In this document: one piece after another, positions 19,376 through 28,618 of the stretch
Numbering within the stretch: the first letter of the stretch is position 1
Layout: each line of letters starts with the position of its first letter
From: Alphaproteobacteria bacterium
GTDB lineage: Bacteria > Myxococcota_A > UBA796 > GCA-2862545
Reading direction: 5' to 3'
Length of the DNA stretch: 64,000 nucleotides
Assembly: GCA_020632875.1 (NCBI GenBank)
Contig: JACKET010000016.1
Coordinates: 98,790-162,789, forward strand
Made by a program: the position numbers and the translations under genes
Notes under the pieces: model-generated
Told to the model about the DNA's origin: nothing
Seen by the model: the letters and a program-made list of their open reading frames with translations, nothing else
Database searches by the model: none

Positions 19376-19395
19376 CACGGGCTGGCTGGTGGATT

Positions 19396-19836
19396 GTGGC
19401 GCTCTGTGCGTGGCTCTCGGCGTGCGCGTGGCGGGGGGAGGGGCTCGTCCACGGCGCGGCCCTCGGGCCGATGCTCGAGACGTCGACGGGCGAGCGGTAC
19501 AAGCTCGTGTACGGCGAGGACGACCGGATGCTCGCCTACCTCGACGGGCACATGGTGGTGATGGAGGGGCGCCGGATCGGGCGCACGCTCAAGGTGGGCG
19601 AGTGGAGCATCCCGGCCGGTCTGCACGGGCTGAACGTGTGGTACGGCACGTTGGAGCGGCGCGGCGTGCAGCTCGGCCTGCAGGACCGCAACAGCGGCGC
19701 CTACTACTTCCTCGGCCCCGACGTGACCGATGCGCTCGCGCCGTATGTCGGCGAGGACGTGCTGGTCGAGGGTTATGTGGTCGGGAACCACCTCGTGAAG
19801 GTGCTGCACCACCAGGTGCTCGCGAAGAGGGATTAG
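19396..19836 (+). CDS. Small hypothetical lipoprotein
   Basis: About 146 residues of unknown family. The frame contains WWIVALCAWLSACAWRGEGL, where LSAC looks like a lipobox. The start is uncertain. GTG at 19396 gives only nine residues before the cysteine; a rare CTG at 19369 would give a more normal signal; ATG at 19312 is in frame but overlaps the start of the divergent pseudokinase gene. The mature part has a small beta-rich domain (YKLVYGEDDRMLAYLDGHMV, then WYGTLERRGVQLGLQDRNSG, EDVLVEGYVVGNHLVKVL) resembling OB-like folds. It is followed after 3 bases by another unknown gene. Confidence 0.6.
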   Translation: MALCAWLSACAWRGEGLVHGAALGPMLETSTGERYKLVYGEDDRMLAYLDGHMVVMEGRRIGRTLKVGEWSIPAGLHGLNVWYGTLERRGVQLGLQDRNSGAYYFLGPDVTDALAPYVGEDVLVEGYVVGNHLVKVLHHQVLAKRD

Positions 19837-19839
19837 CCC

Positions 19840-20388
19840 GTGCAGCAGCTCCAGGTCCCGATCCAGACGCTCTCCCGCGACACGCTCGTGCTGAACGACG
19901 ACGAGCTGGGCGAGGCGCTCGTCGAGCTCGTGCGGGCGGCGGTGCCGCGGCGAACGGCGCCTGCGGTCGCGACCGTCGCGCGGCCCGAGCGCATCGACGT
20001 GATCGGGCTCCAGCCCCTCGCCGCGCACCGGATCCCGGTCAACGGCTTCATCGCCGGCCTCACGCGCGCAGAGGTCGGCCCCGACGTGGGCGACGCGCGG
20101 GCGGTGGGCGTGATGGGCACCGTGCAGGTGCGCAATGCGCCGGATGCTCCGTCGGTGCCGATGGCCGTGGTGTTCCTCGAGTGGCCGGACTGCCGGTGGT
20201 GGCTGTGGCGCGCGCTGGTCGACCCCGGCACCGCGACGATCAAGGAGGGCACCGAGGTGCGCACCCGGGCCGTCGACGGCGACGCGATGCCAGTGGGCTT
20301 CGGCCGCTGGTGGAGCCTCGGCCGGCGCACGGGCGTGAAGGTCACGATCCGCTCGCGCGCGGCAGCCGATTCGCCGCACGTGCACTGA
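19840..20388 (+). CDS. Hypothetical protein, no recognised family
   Basis: 182 residues from a GTG start (MQQLQVPIQTLSRDTLVLND). There is no signal peptide or membrane helix. It has an N-terminal helical part (DDELGEALVELVRAAVPRRT) and a beta-rich middle (VGVMGTVQVRNAPDAPSVPM, EWPDCRWWLWRALV). It is 3 bases downstream of the small lipoprotein and so probably in its operon. I do not recognise the fold or function. Codon use matches its neighbours. Its 3' end is followed directly by a large repeat array. Confidence 0.6.
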   Translation: MQQLQVPIQTLSRDTLVLNDDELGEALVELVRAAVPRRTAPAVATVARPERIDVIGLQPLAAHRIPVNGFIAGLTRAEVGPDVGDARAVGVMGTVQVRNAPDAPSVPMAVVFLEWPDCRWWLWRALVDPGTATIKEGTEVRTRAVDGDAMPVGFGRWWSLGRRTGVKVTIRSRAAADSPHVH

Positions 20389-20416
20389 GCCGCGCTTCCG
20401 CGGTGTCGACCGCCAG

Positions 20417-21655
20417 ATCCCGGCTCGTCGGAGAGGACGGGGATGGCGGGTGGGAGCGTCCGGTCTACCCATTACTCCGCGCGCAAGCGCGCTGCGCGGC
20501 TCGCCTATGGCGGCCTTGCGGTTCGTGGACCCGGCAGTCCCAGGATCCGGTTCCCCCGGGGCTTCGAGCGTCTGTGGCGGTGAAGGGGAACCGGACCCTG
20601 CGGACGTGCCTGTCGGGACCGATGGTCTCGGCTGCGGGATCCCGGCCGTCGTAGAGGACCGGGATGGCGGGTGTGAGCGTCCGGTCTACCCATTACTTCG
20701 CGCGCAAGCGCGCTGCGCGGCTCGCCTATGGCGGCCTTGCGGTTCGTGGACCCGGCAGTCCCAGGATCCGGTTCCCCGTGGGGTTCGAGCCTCTGTGGCG
20801 TGGCGGAGGGGAACCGGACCCTGCGGACGTGCCTGACGGGATCGAGGAGGTCAGGAGAGCCCCGGATCGGCACGGCGCTCGAGGCCCGACCCGTGCCCAG
20901 CCGCAGGCGGTGCGCGTGCGCGTGCGCGATGGGGCGCCCCGAGCTGGATTCCGGCTCGTCGTAGACGAAGGCGTCGCGCCTGTCGGCCGCGGGAGTAGAG
21001 GACGGGGATGGCGGGTGTGAGCGTCCGGTCTACCCATTACTCCGCGCGCAAGCGCGCTGCGCGGCTCGCCTATGGCGGCCTTGCGGTCTGGATACCCGGC
21101 AGTCCCAGGATCCGGTTCCCCTGGGGCTTCGAGCCTCTGTGGCGTGGCGAAGGGGAACCGGACCCTGCGGACGTGCCTGACGGGACCGATGGGGCGGTCG
21201 GGAGACTGCGGTGTCGCGGGTGTCGGCTGCGGGATCCCAGCCGGGTGGCAGACAGCGGAGCTGGCCTGCTCTGGTGAGCTCCGCTCCCGGTCCGTCGCCA
21301 GGCCCCCTGGGCAATCGGGGAAGCAGCACCTCTCGCCCCGCCCGCGCCGCCGCGCTTTCTGCGTCATCTGCGTCCTTCTGCGTCATCTGCGTGAGACGGA
21401 TCCCGTCCGCGTCCCGAACTCCGTCGTCGGGAGCGGCGGAGAGGGCGCCGCTGCGGGTGTCGGCGGCGGGATCCCGGCTCGTCTACCCTTACTCCGCGCG
21501 CAAGCGCGCTGCGCGGCTCGCCTATGGCGGCCTTGCGGTCTGGAGACCCGGCAGTCCCAGGATCCGGTTCCCCCGGGGCTTCGAGCCTCTGTGGCGTGGC
21601 GAAGGGGAACCGGACCCTGCGGACGTGCCTGACGGGACCGATGGGGCTGTCGGGA
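20417..21655 (+). repeat. Left intergenic array: four plus-strand family B repeats interleaved with family A copies
   Basis: The 1.55-kb gap 20389-21941 has no supportable gene. Family B units start near 20417, 20636, 20985 and 21470. Each carries CGGTCTACCCATTACTCCGC, the GC palindrome GCGCGCAAGCGCGC, CTCGCCTATGGCGGCCTTGC and GGCAGTCCCAGGATCC. Each then has an inverted pair CCGGTTCCCC/GGGGAACCGG about 38 bases apart and ends CTGCGGACGTGCCTG. Several spurious short ORFs reading through these units can be ignored. The unit beginning at 20636 is extended to about 20970 by a block with a GCGCGT hexamer run that recurs, inverted, at 29341-29450. Confidence 0.85.
21263..21396 (-). repeat. Family A intergenic repeat copy
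   Basis: The minus-strand element has the tail GGCCTGCTCTGGTGAG at its left end and the periodic core CTGCGTCATCTGCGTCCTTC at its right end, followed by a head with TCCGTCGTCGGGAG (to about 21436). It separates two family B units. Confidence 0.8.
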
Positions 21656-21722
21656 GACCGCCGTGTGGCGGGCGCGGGGGGCCCGGCTCGTCGTGGACAG
21701 CCGGATGGCAGACAGCGGAGCT

Positions 21723-21852
21723 GGCCTGCTCTGGTGAGCTCCGGTCCCGGTCCGTCCCCAGGCCCCCTCGGCAATCGGGGCAGCAGCGCCTCTCGCCGCG
21801 CCCGCGCCGCTCCTTCTGCGTCATCTGCGTCCTTCTGCGTCATCTGCGTGAG
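21723..21852 (-). repeat. Family A intergenic repeat copy
   Basis: Nearly the same as the copy at 21263: GGCCTGCTCTGGTGAG, a variable GC-rich middle, then the CTGCGTCATCTGCGTCCTTC core and a CGCGTCGTCGGGAGCG head. It lies about 90 bases before the stop of the convergent gene at 21942. Confidence 0.8.
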
Positions 21853-21941
21853 GCAGATCCCGTACGCGCCCCCGAACCGCGTCGTCGGGAGCGTCGACCG
21901 CGGTGCAGGCGTCCGAAGATGGGGGCTCGTCGGAGCGCGGC

Positions 21942-24296
21942 CTACCAGGGAACGAGCGTCAGCCACGGCTCCGTCGTGATCTGCACGACCAGCCCGCGCT
22001 CCGTGGGCCACCCGCGCCAGCCCGGCGTGCGCATCACCTCGCGGCCGTCGCGATCGAACAGCACGACGTGCTTCGCGTCGGACGCCACCACGCCGCCGTG
22101 CCAGGGCCGCAGATCGTACGGCGAGAACGGGATCTCGCGGAGCACGGTGCCCTTGTCGTCGAGGCACCGCAGCGGGTGGTCGTTGGCCGACAGCCACAGC
22201 CCGGCCTCCGTCCACACGACGGTCTTGGTGGAGCGGCTCGCGCCGATGGACTTCGCGCGTCCGCCCTCCATCGACACGATGCGCAGCCGCGTCTGCATGC
22301 CGACCAGCGCGTACCGCTCGCCATCGGGAGCGAAGTCGCCGCCCTGGAAGTACTGCGAGGCGGGCCGATGCTCCGCGATCCCCCGGCCGTCCGGGCTCAC
22401 GACGTCCGCGCCGTGCCCGAGCAGGAGCAGCCCCGGCGGTCCGAGCCGCATGAACCGCGGCGAGCCCGAGCGCGTCCAGCGACCGTCCCAGGTGATGCGG
22501 TTGCCTCCGGCCCAGACGAGCTCGCCGTCGCCCGCCACGATGGTGTCGACAGGCCCGACATCACGGGCCGCGAGCACGCTGCCGTCGACGGGATCGATGG
22601 TCAGGAGCTGGCCGTTCTGGCCGACGAAGACGCCGAGGGTCCCGCAGCCAACGGCGTGCGGCTTGGCGAGCTTCGGAAGCGGCTTCTCCAGCGTGAGCGC
22701 GCCATCGCGATCGAACGTGCGCACCACGCCGCGCACCGACGCGCGACGGAGCCGCGTGGACCGGGCGATCAGGGCCTCGACGGGCCCGTCCCAGCCCTCC
22801 GGGGCCTCGGGCTCGAGCTCGACTGCGGTCAACGCGCCGTCCGGCAGCTGGGCGAGGGCCTCGTCGATCAGCGGACGCCGGTAGGCCGTGTCGGGGTCCT
22901 GCATCAGGGGGCCGACCCCGCGCAGGCGGAGCGCCGACATCCGCCCGTCCGGCCCGCGCAGCAGGTCGCCGCGCACGCTCGACGCGCGCACCAGCGACCT
23001 CCGCTCGAGCAACGTCGGCCAGATCGCCGTGAGCATCGCGACGCCCGCCCGCTGCAGCTCGAGCGTCTCGAGCCCGTCGAGCCACACGGCGTCGGCCATC
23101 CACCCGGCGTCGGTCGTGGCGATGCGGAGGTGGCGGAGGGCGGGGAGGGGATGCGCGGCCAGCGCGCGGCCGGCGTCCATGTCGGCGACGGAGAGCTCGA
23201 GCGTGTGGAGCCGCTGCAGGTCGAGGCCCGGCAGGCACCGGGACAGCGCCGGCCCCGAGGTGCGCAGGATCGTGACGGTCGGAGCGATGTTCTCCAGGAA
23301 GGGCTGCAGCATCGGCCCGACGCGGTCCCCCTCGAGCCGGATGTCGCCGAACGTGCGCCACGCCGGGTGGACGCCGGTCTGCGTGACCTCACGGGGCTGG
23401 CGGAACCGGACCTCCGCCGCCCAGGGGAATCCGAGGCGCCACTCCGTGACGGTCGCGAACGGCGCGAGCTCGCCGAGCCACTCGGTGGCGTGGGCCTCGA
23501 TCAGCGCCTGCTGGCGGGCCGGATCCGCATCCGACTCCTGGAGCGCGATGAGCTCGCCGCGCGGGTCGCCCGCCTCGAGCAGCGCGTCGCGGGCGACCTG
23601 GCGTGCGGCGGGGTCGAAGGGGTCGGCCCACACGTGCGCGAAGAGGTCGTCGACGGTGTCGGGGACGGGCTCGGGGTCGGCGAGGGCCGCGAGCAGGGCG
23701 TCGATGCGGTGGGGCTCCGCCACCCGGGGGACCTCGGGCCACAGCGGGTCGATCACGGCCGCGACCCTCGCGAAGCGCTTGAACATCCACTCCTTCTGGG
23801 CGGCGCGGACGTCCCAGTCGGCATCGAGCGTCGCCGCGATTCCCGTGAAGCGCGGATCGTGCTTGCCGACCCGGCCGATGGTCTCGTAGAGGTCGCCGAG
23901 GTTCGTGCGGGCGGAGCTGCTGGTGAACGGCGCCGCGCGGAGCACCGCTTCGAGCGCCGCGCCGACGCGCGGATCGGGCGACCGACGCGCGAGGATCGCG
24001 CAGCGGCTGGCGAGCTGGCCGCTCGTCGAGGCCGGCAGGAGCGCGCCGGTCAGCACGCCGAGCGGGACGGTGCCGGGCTTCGACTCCTCGGCCTTCCACG
24101 GGTCTGCCGGACCGACCGTCGGCACCTTCGCATCGAGCCGCGCGCACAGCGTGCCGAGCGAGGGGTCGGGGGTCTTCCGCCACAGGGCGAGCGCGGTGGC
24201 GAGGGCTTCGCCGAAGCGCTCGGCGTGGACGTGGGATTCGAGGGTGTCGAGGTCGGACAAGCGCGCTCCTGGCGTCGGCGCGCCATTCGACCGCAT
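21942..24296 (-). CDS. TIGR02996-like protein with leucine-rich-like middle and beta-propeller C terminus
   Basis: A 784-residue cytoplasmic protein. After a helical N-terminal half, residues about 215-260 carry ADPFDPAARQVARDALLEAG followed by DPRGELIALQ, which matches the TIGR02996 'repeat-companion' domain known mainly from Myxococcota and Planctomycetes. A middle part with regularly spaced leucines (LDLQRLHTLELSVADMDAGR, PALRHLRIATTD, LDGLETLELQRAG) looks like leucine-rich repeats, the usual companion. The C-terminal 250 residues read as a propeller (GTLGVFVGQNGQLLTIDPVD, GDFAPDGERYALVGMQTRLR). The function is unknown. ATG at 24296 lies within the methyltransferase stop (TGATG), so it is the last gene of the purH-purD operon. 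Confidence 0.8.
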   Translation of the reverse strand: MRSNGAPTPGARLSDLDTLESHVHAERFGEALATALALWRKTPDPSLGTLCARLDAKVPTVGPADPWKAEESKPGTVPLGVLTGALLPASTSGQLASRCAILARRSPDPRVGAALEAVLRAAPFTSSSARTNLGDLYETIGRVGKHDPRFTGIAATLDADWDVRAAQKEWMFKRFARVAAVIDPLWPEVPRVAEPHRIDALLAALADPEPVPDTVDDLFAHVWADPFDPAARQVARDALLEAGDPRGELIALQESDADPARQQALIEAHATEWLGELAPFATVTEWRLGFPWAAEVRFRQPREVTQTGVHPAWRTFGDIRLEGDRVGPMLQPFLENIAPTVTILRTSGPALSRCLPGLDLQRLHTLELSVADMDAGRALAAHPLPALRHLRIATTDAGWMADAVWLDGLETLELQRAGVAMLTAIWPTLLERRSLVRASSVRGDLLRGPDGRMSALRLRGVGPLMQDPDTAYRRPLIDEALAQLPDGALTAVELEPEAPEGWDGPVEALIARSTRLRRASVRGVVRTFDRDGALTLEKPLPKLAKPHAVGCGTLGVFVGQNGQLLTIDPVDGSVLAARDVGPVDTIVAGDGELVWAGGNRITWDGRWTRSGSPRFMRLGPPGLLLLGHGADVVSPDGRGIAEHRPASQYFQGGDFAPDGERYALVGMQTRLRIVSMEGGRAKSIGASRSTKTVVWTEAGLWLSANDHPLRCLDDKGTVLREIPFSPYDLRPWHGGVVASDAKHVVLFDRDGREVMRTPGWRGWPTERGLVVQITTEPWLTLVPW

Positions 24297-24949
24297 CAGC
24301 CGAGGCGCGTCCATGCCACGACGCGCGGGTCGTCGCGCTCGAGCGCGGCATCCTCGGTGAGCACGCCGTCGGGTCGCAGCTCGAGGAGCACGCGCTTCCG
24401 CCCGATCCGGAGGCGCCGCGACGGCTGGAGGTGCGCGGTGTGCGCGAGCACCTCGGTCTCCCGGTCCACGGGGACGACGAACACGGCGCGCTCCGTGGCG
24501 ATGCGGGCCGCCGCGCGCACGAAGTCCGCGAGGGTGGCGTCGGCCTCGGTGCGGGCGACCGCCTTGAACGGGTCGGGCGACACGGGCCCCGAGTCGGCCG
24601 TGAAGAACGGCGGATTGCACGTCACGAGCGCCGCCCGGCCGCCCACGTCGCGCACGTCCACGCGCTCGAGCGTCGGGGCCGCGTCCGAGTCGCGGAGGGA
24701 GCGGCGCCAGCCCTCCGCCCAGCCGTCGAACGCATCGACGCCACGGGTCTGGACGCCTGCAGCCGCGAGGAGGAACGCCACGATGCCCGAGCCCGTGCCG
24801 AGATCGACCGCGGTGGCCGGAACGTCCGGCTCGAGCGCGAACCCCGCCAGCCAGAACGCGTCGGCGCTGTACCGGAAGCCGCGCCGGGGCTGGTGCACGA
24901 CCACGCCGGGCGCCGGACGCTCGGGCGTCCAGTCAGACGTGCCGGACAC
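24296..24949 (-). CDS. TrmN6-like tRNA1(Val) adenine N6-methyltransferase
   Basis: A 217-residue SAM-dependent methyltransferase. It has the TrmN6/YfiC signature N terminus (HQPRRGFRYSADAFWLAGF), motif I VDLGTGSGIVAFLLA, and the catalytic NPPFF, the form used by N6-adenine methyltransferases. In E. coli the family methylates A37 of tRNA1(Val). The C terminus (RRLRIGRKRVLLEL) also fits. The start is not certain: GTG at 24949 gives a normal length and overlaps the purD end by 17 bases; a more upstream ATG at 25024 would overlap by 92. The stop overlaps the next gene by one base. Confidence 0.8.
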   Translation of the reverse strand: MSGTSDWTPERPAPGVVVHQPRRGFRYSADAFWLAGFALEPDVPATAVDLGTGSGIVAFLLAAAGVQTRGVDAFDGWAEGWRRSLRDSDAAPTLERVDVRDVGGRAALVTCNPPFFTADSGPVSPDPFKAVARTEADATLADFVRAAARIATERAVFVVPVDRETEVLAHTAHLQPSRRLRIGRKRVLLELRPDGVLTEDAALERDDPRVVAWTRLG

Positions 24950-26174
24950 CGATGTCCCGCCGGAGCTGGCAGCCCTCGAACCTCCAGCCCTCCACCGCGT
25001 CGTACGCGCGGTCGCGGGCGACACGCAGGCTGGGACCGACGCCGGTGATGCCCAGCACGCGTCCGCCCGTCGTCACGAGCTGCCCGGCGTCGTTCCGCGC
25101 GGTCGCCGCGTGGAACGCCAGGACATCCGGGCTCGGCGGGGGCTCGGGGATGACGGTGCCCTTCGTGGAGGTCCGCGGATAGCCGGCGCTCGCGAGGACC
25201 ACGCAGCACGCGGCCCCTTCGCGGAACCGGGGCGCCGCGGCCGGCAGGTGACCGGTGGCCGCGCCGTGGAGGTACGCGACGAGGTCGTCGTCCCACAGGG
25301 CCATGAGCGCCTGGCACTCGGGGTCCCCGAAGCGGACGTTGAACTCGAGCACGGACGGGCCGTCCGCCGTGAGCATCAGGCCGCCGTAGAGCACGCCGCG
25401 GAAGGGCGCGCCGCGCTTCGCCATCTCGCGCACGACGGGGGCGTGGATCTGCTCGACGAGCTCGGCCGTCCGCACGGGGTCGACGAGCGGGCAGGGCGCG
25501 ATGGCCCCCATCCCTCCGGTGTTCTCGCCGCGGTCGCCGTCCAGCAGGCGCTTGTGGTCCTGGGCCGAGAGCAGCGGCAGCACGCGGTGCCCGTCCGACA
25601 GGGCGAACACGCTCACCTCGGGCCCTTCGAGCAGGTCCTCGAGGACGATGCGCGACGCGGCATCGCCGAAGCGGGCGCCCAGCACCTCGTCGAGGGACTC
25701 GTGGGCCTCGCCGGCCGTCGGGCACACGAAGACGCCCTTGCCCGCGGCGAGCCCGTCCACCTTCACGACGACGTTCCCGCGGTCGCAGCGCGCTCGCGCC
25801 TCCGCGCAGTCGCCGTCGACCACGAGCGCCTCGGCGGTCTTCACACCGGCCGCGACCATGATCTCCTTCGCGAAGGCCTTGGACGACTCGAGCTGTGCGG
25901 CCGCCGCGCTGGGCCCGAAGCAGGGGATGTCCAGCAGGGCGTCGGCGAGGCCGGCCGCCAGGGGGTCCTCGGGCCCCACGACGACCAGATCGGCCCGCCA
26001 GGATCGGGCCGCAGCGACGGTGTCCTCCACGGAGGAGACGCCGAGCACCTCGGTGCCGTCGGGCCACGCGGGCTTCGCGTGGGTCGCCGCGAACGCGGTC
26101 AGCTGGGGAGAGCGGACCAGGGCCGTGGCCAGGGCATGTTCGCGGCCTCCGCCGCCGACGAGCAGGACGCGCAT
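24933..26174 (-). CDS. purD: Phosphoribosylamine-glycine ligase
   Basis: A 413-residue PurD of normal length that makes glycinamide ribonucleotide in de novo purine synthesis. The N domain has MRVLLVGGGGREHALATALV and VVGPEDPLAAGLADAL. The ATP-grasp core has ESSKAFAKEIMVAAGVKTAE, VKVDGLAAGKGVFV and GPEVSVFALSDG. The later part has NTGGMGAIAP, LYGGLMLT, EFNVRFGDPECQALM and SAGYP. ATG at 26174 lies one base after the purH stop, so the two are co-transcribed. The end overlaps the TrmN6-like gene. Confidence 0.97.
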   Translation of the reverse strand: MRVLLVGGGGREHALATALVRSPQLTAFAATHAKPAWPDGTEVLGVSSVEDTVAAARSWRADLVVVGPEDPLAAGLADALLDIPCFGPSAAAAQLESSKAFAKEIMVAAGVKTAEALVVDGDCAEARARCDRGNVVVKVDGLAAGKGVFVCPTAGEAHESLDEVLGARFGDAASRIVLEDLLEGPEVSVFALSDGHRVLPLLSAQDHKRLLDGDRGENTGGMGAIAPCPLVDPVRTAELVEQIHAPVVREMAKRGAPFRGVLYGGLMLTADGPSVLEFNVRFGDPECQALMALWDDDLVAYLHGAATGHLPAAAPRFREGAACCVVLASAGYPRTSTKGTVIPEPPPSPDVLAFHAATARNDAGQLVTTGGRVLGITGVGPSLRVARDRAYDAVEGWRFEGCQLRRDIGVRHV

Positions 26175-26175
26175 G

Positions 26176-27720
26176 TCAGTGCCGGAAGTGGCGGACGCCG
26201 GTGAACACGAGCGCGAGACCGGCCTCTTCGGCCGCCGCGATCACCTCGTCGTCGCGGATCGAGCCGCCGGGGCTGACCGCCGCGGTGACGCCGGCCTCCG
26301 CGGCCACCAGCAGCCCGTCGGCGAACGGGAAGAACGCGTCGCTCGCGAGCACGCTGCCGGGGACGGGCAGGGTGGCCTTCTGGATGGACAGCCGCACGCT
26401 GTCGATGCGGCTCATCTGGCCCGCGCCCACGCCGTTCAGCGCGATGCCGGTGCCCGCGGGGCGCGCCAGCACGATGGCGTTCGACTTCACGTTGCGGGCG
26501 CAGGCCCAGGCGAAGCGCATCGCGCGCATCTCGTCGTCGGTCGGCTGCTTCTTCGTGACGACCTTCCAGTCCGACTCCGTCGGCCCGTCCCAGTCCTGGA
26601 GCAGGTACCCGCCGAGCACCCGCCGGGCGTCCATACCGCCGGGCCTGCCGTCGTTCCAGTCGCCGGGGAGCTCGACCACGCGGAGGTTCTTGCGGGTCGC
26701 GAGCGCTTCGAGCGCCTCTTCGCTGAAGCCGGGCGCGGCGAGGATCTCGAAGAAGGTCTTGCTCTGCTTGATGGCGCGGACCTCGTCCATGCCGAGCGGG
26801 CGGTTGAACGCGACGATTCCGCCGTATGCGGACACCGGGTCGCCGGCGAGCGCGAGCTGGAAGGCCTCGACCGGTGTCTCCGCCTCGGCGCAGCCGCAGG
26901 GGTTCATGTGCTTGATGACGGCCACCGCGGGGCCGCGGAAGTCGAACGCCGTGCGGAGCGCGCCGTCGAGGTCGCCGTAGTTGTTGAACGACATCTCCTT
27001 GCCCTGGTGCACGGTGACGCGCGCCAGGGAGCGCTCGCCGCCGTCGGCATCCGCGTAGAACACCGCGCGCTGGTGGGGGTTCTCGCCGTACCGCAGGGAG
27101 GCGACGCGCTGCAGCGGCACGCCGAGCTCGGCGGGGGCGGACTCCTCTTCGACGTGCCGCGCGAGCCATGCGCTGATCACGCCGTCGTAGCGGGCGGTGT
27201 GGCGGAAGGCCTTCAGCGCGAGCTCGGCGCGCAGGAGCAGGTCGGTGCCGCCCTGCGCGACGGCCCGCCCGACGCGCGCGTAGTCCGCGGGGTCGGTCAC
27301 GATGGTGACGTGCGCGTGGTTCTTCGCGGACGCGCGGACCATCGTGGGGCCGCCGATGTCGATGTTCTCGATGGCGTCGGCCAGGGTCGCGCCGGCCGAG
27401 GTCACCGCTTCGAACGGGTAGAGGTTGCAGACCACCACGTCGATGAACGGGATGCCGTGCTCGGCGGCTTCGGCCGCGTGAACGTCGCGGTCGGCGAGGA
27501 TGCCCCCGTGGATGCGGGGGTGGAGGGTCTTCACGCGGCCGTTCATGATCTCCGGTGCGCCGGTGTGATCCGAGACCTTGGTGACCGGGAGCCCCGCGGC
27601 GGCGAGGGCCTTGGCGGTGCCGCCCGTCGACAGCAGGGTGTAGCCGGCCTCGACGAGGACCTTCGCGAAGTCCTCCAGGCCGGTCTTGTCGCTGACGGAG
27701 AGCAGTGCGTACCGGGACAT
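26176..27720 (-). CDS. purH: Bifunctional AICAR formyltransferase / IMP cyclohydrolase
   Basis: A 514-residue PurH that catalyses the last two steps to IMP. The N-terminal MGS-like cyclohydrolase domain has MSRYALLSVSDKTGLEDFAK, LLSTGGTAKAL and GRVKTLHPRIHGGIL. The formyltransferase domain has LRYGENPHQRAVFY, the KHMNPCGCA catalytic motif, SAYGGIVAFNRPL and PGGSIRDDEVI at the end. ATG at 27720 has GGAGGT five bases upstream, which decides this start over the longer open frame. It is the first gene of the purH-purD-trmN6-like-TIGR02996 unit. Its upstream region to 27904 shows no clear promoter and then runs into family A repeats. Confidence 0.97.
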   Translation of the reverse strand: MSRYALLSVSDKTGLEDFAKVLVEAGYTLLSTGGTAKALAAAGLPVTKVSDHTGAPEIMNGRVKTLHPRIHGGILADRDVHAAEAAEHGIPFIDVVVCNLYPFEAVTSAGATLADAIENIDIGGPTMVRASAKNHAHVTIVTDPADYARVGRAVAQGGTDLLLRAELALKAFRHTARYDGVISAWLARHVEEESAPAELGVPLQRVASLRYGENPHQRAVFYADADGGERSLARVTVHQGKEMSFNNYGDLDGALRTAFDFRGPAVAVIKHMNPCGCAEAETPVEAFQLALAGDPVSAYGGIVAFNRPLGMDEVRAIKQSKTFFEILAAPGFSEEALEALATRKNLRVVELPGDWNDGRPGGMDARRVLGGYLLQDWDGPTESDWKVVTKKQPTDDEMRAMRFAWACARNVKSNAIVLARPAGTGIALNGVGAGQMSRIDSVRLSIQKATLPVPGSVLASDAFFPFADGLLVAAEAGVTAAVSPGGSIRDDEVIAAAEEAGLALVFTGVRHFRH

Positions 27721-27904
27721 CGGGACCTCCAGGCCGGGCCTGGTAACGCGGACATCCGGCAGGGCCATGGGGTCGGGTGGGGCAGTGGGCGCCGGACCGG
27801 CGGGTGGAGGCTGTCGGTCGGCTTTGTGACGATCGTGCGAATCTGATGCGTGGTCGATGCTCCCGACGACGGGGTTCGGGGGGGCGAGCGGGATCGGTCT
27901 CGGT

Positions 27905-28218
27905 CTCACGCAGATGACGCAGAAGGACGCGAATGACGCAGAAGGAGCGCGGCGGGCGGGGTGTACGGGTCGAATCCCCGGTCTCCGAGAGGGCCTGGGG
28001 GCGGACCGGGAGCGGGGCTCACCAGAGCAGGGCGGGCTGTGTGGTTGGGGCTCCCGACGACGGGTTCGGTGGGGCGAGCGGGATCGGTCTCACGCAGATG
28101 ACGCAGAAGGACGCAGATGACGCAGAAGGAGCGCGGCGGGCGGGGCGTACGGGTCGAGTCCCCGGTCTCTGAGAGGGCCTGGGGACGGACCGGGAGCGGG
28201 GCTCACCAGAGCAGGCCA
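27905..28218 (+). repeat. Two tandem plus-strand family A repeats upstream of purH
   Basis: Copies at 27905-28032 and 28089-28218. Each has a CTCCCGACGACGGG head, a CTCACGCAGATGACGCAGAA core, a variable part with GGGTCGA and TCCCCGGTCTC, and the CTCACCAGAGCAGG tail. The two are close to identical over about 180 bases, so this is a tandem duplication. They read in the opposite direction to the copies on the left of the purine block. Part of the middle resembles a tRNA T-arm, but no cloverleaf can be drawn. Confidence 0.8.
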
Positions 28219-28618
28219 GCTCCGCTGTCTGCCGGCTGTCTCCGACGAGCCGGGATCCCGCGGCCGACACCCGCGACACCGCCGTCTCCCGACCGCCCCA
28301 CCGGTTCCGTGAGGCACGTCCGCAGGGTCCGGTTCCCCTTCGCCACGCCACAGAAGCCCGAACTCCAGGGGGAACCGGACCCTGGGACTGCCGTGTCTAC
28401 GAACCGCAAGGCCGCCATAGGCGAGCCGCGCAGCGCGCTTGCGCGCGGAGTAATGGGTAGACCGGACGCTCCCACCCGCCATCCCCGCTCTCTACGACGC
28501 GCCGGGATCCCGCCGTTGACGCCCGCAACAGTGCTGTCTACGACGAGTCGGGATCCCCAGGGGCACCCGTGACACGCCCGGCTCCCGACAGCCCCTCGTT
28601 CCCGGCAGGCCAGGCGGA

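Noticed and set aside
20417..21655. Short ORFs reading RSTHYSARKRAARLAYGG and similar
   Set aside because: They are translations of family B repeats, occur in many frames and copies, and have no RBS.
27955..28000. tRNA (T-arm-like GGGTCGAATCCCC)
   Set aside because: Only a T-arm resemblance; no acceptor stem, anticodon arm or D arm can be paired, and the next repeat copy has the same bases changed.
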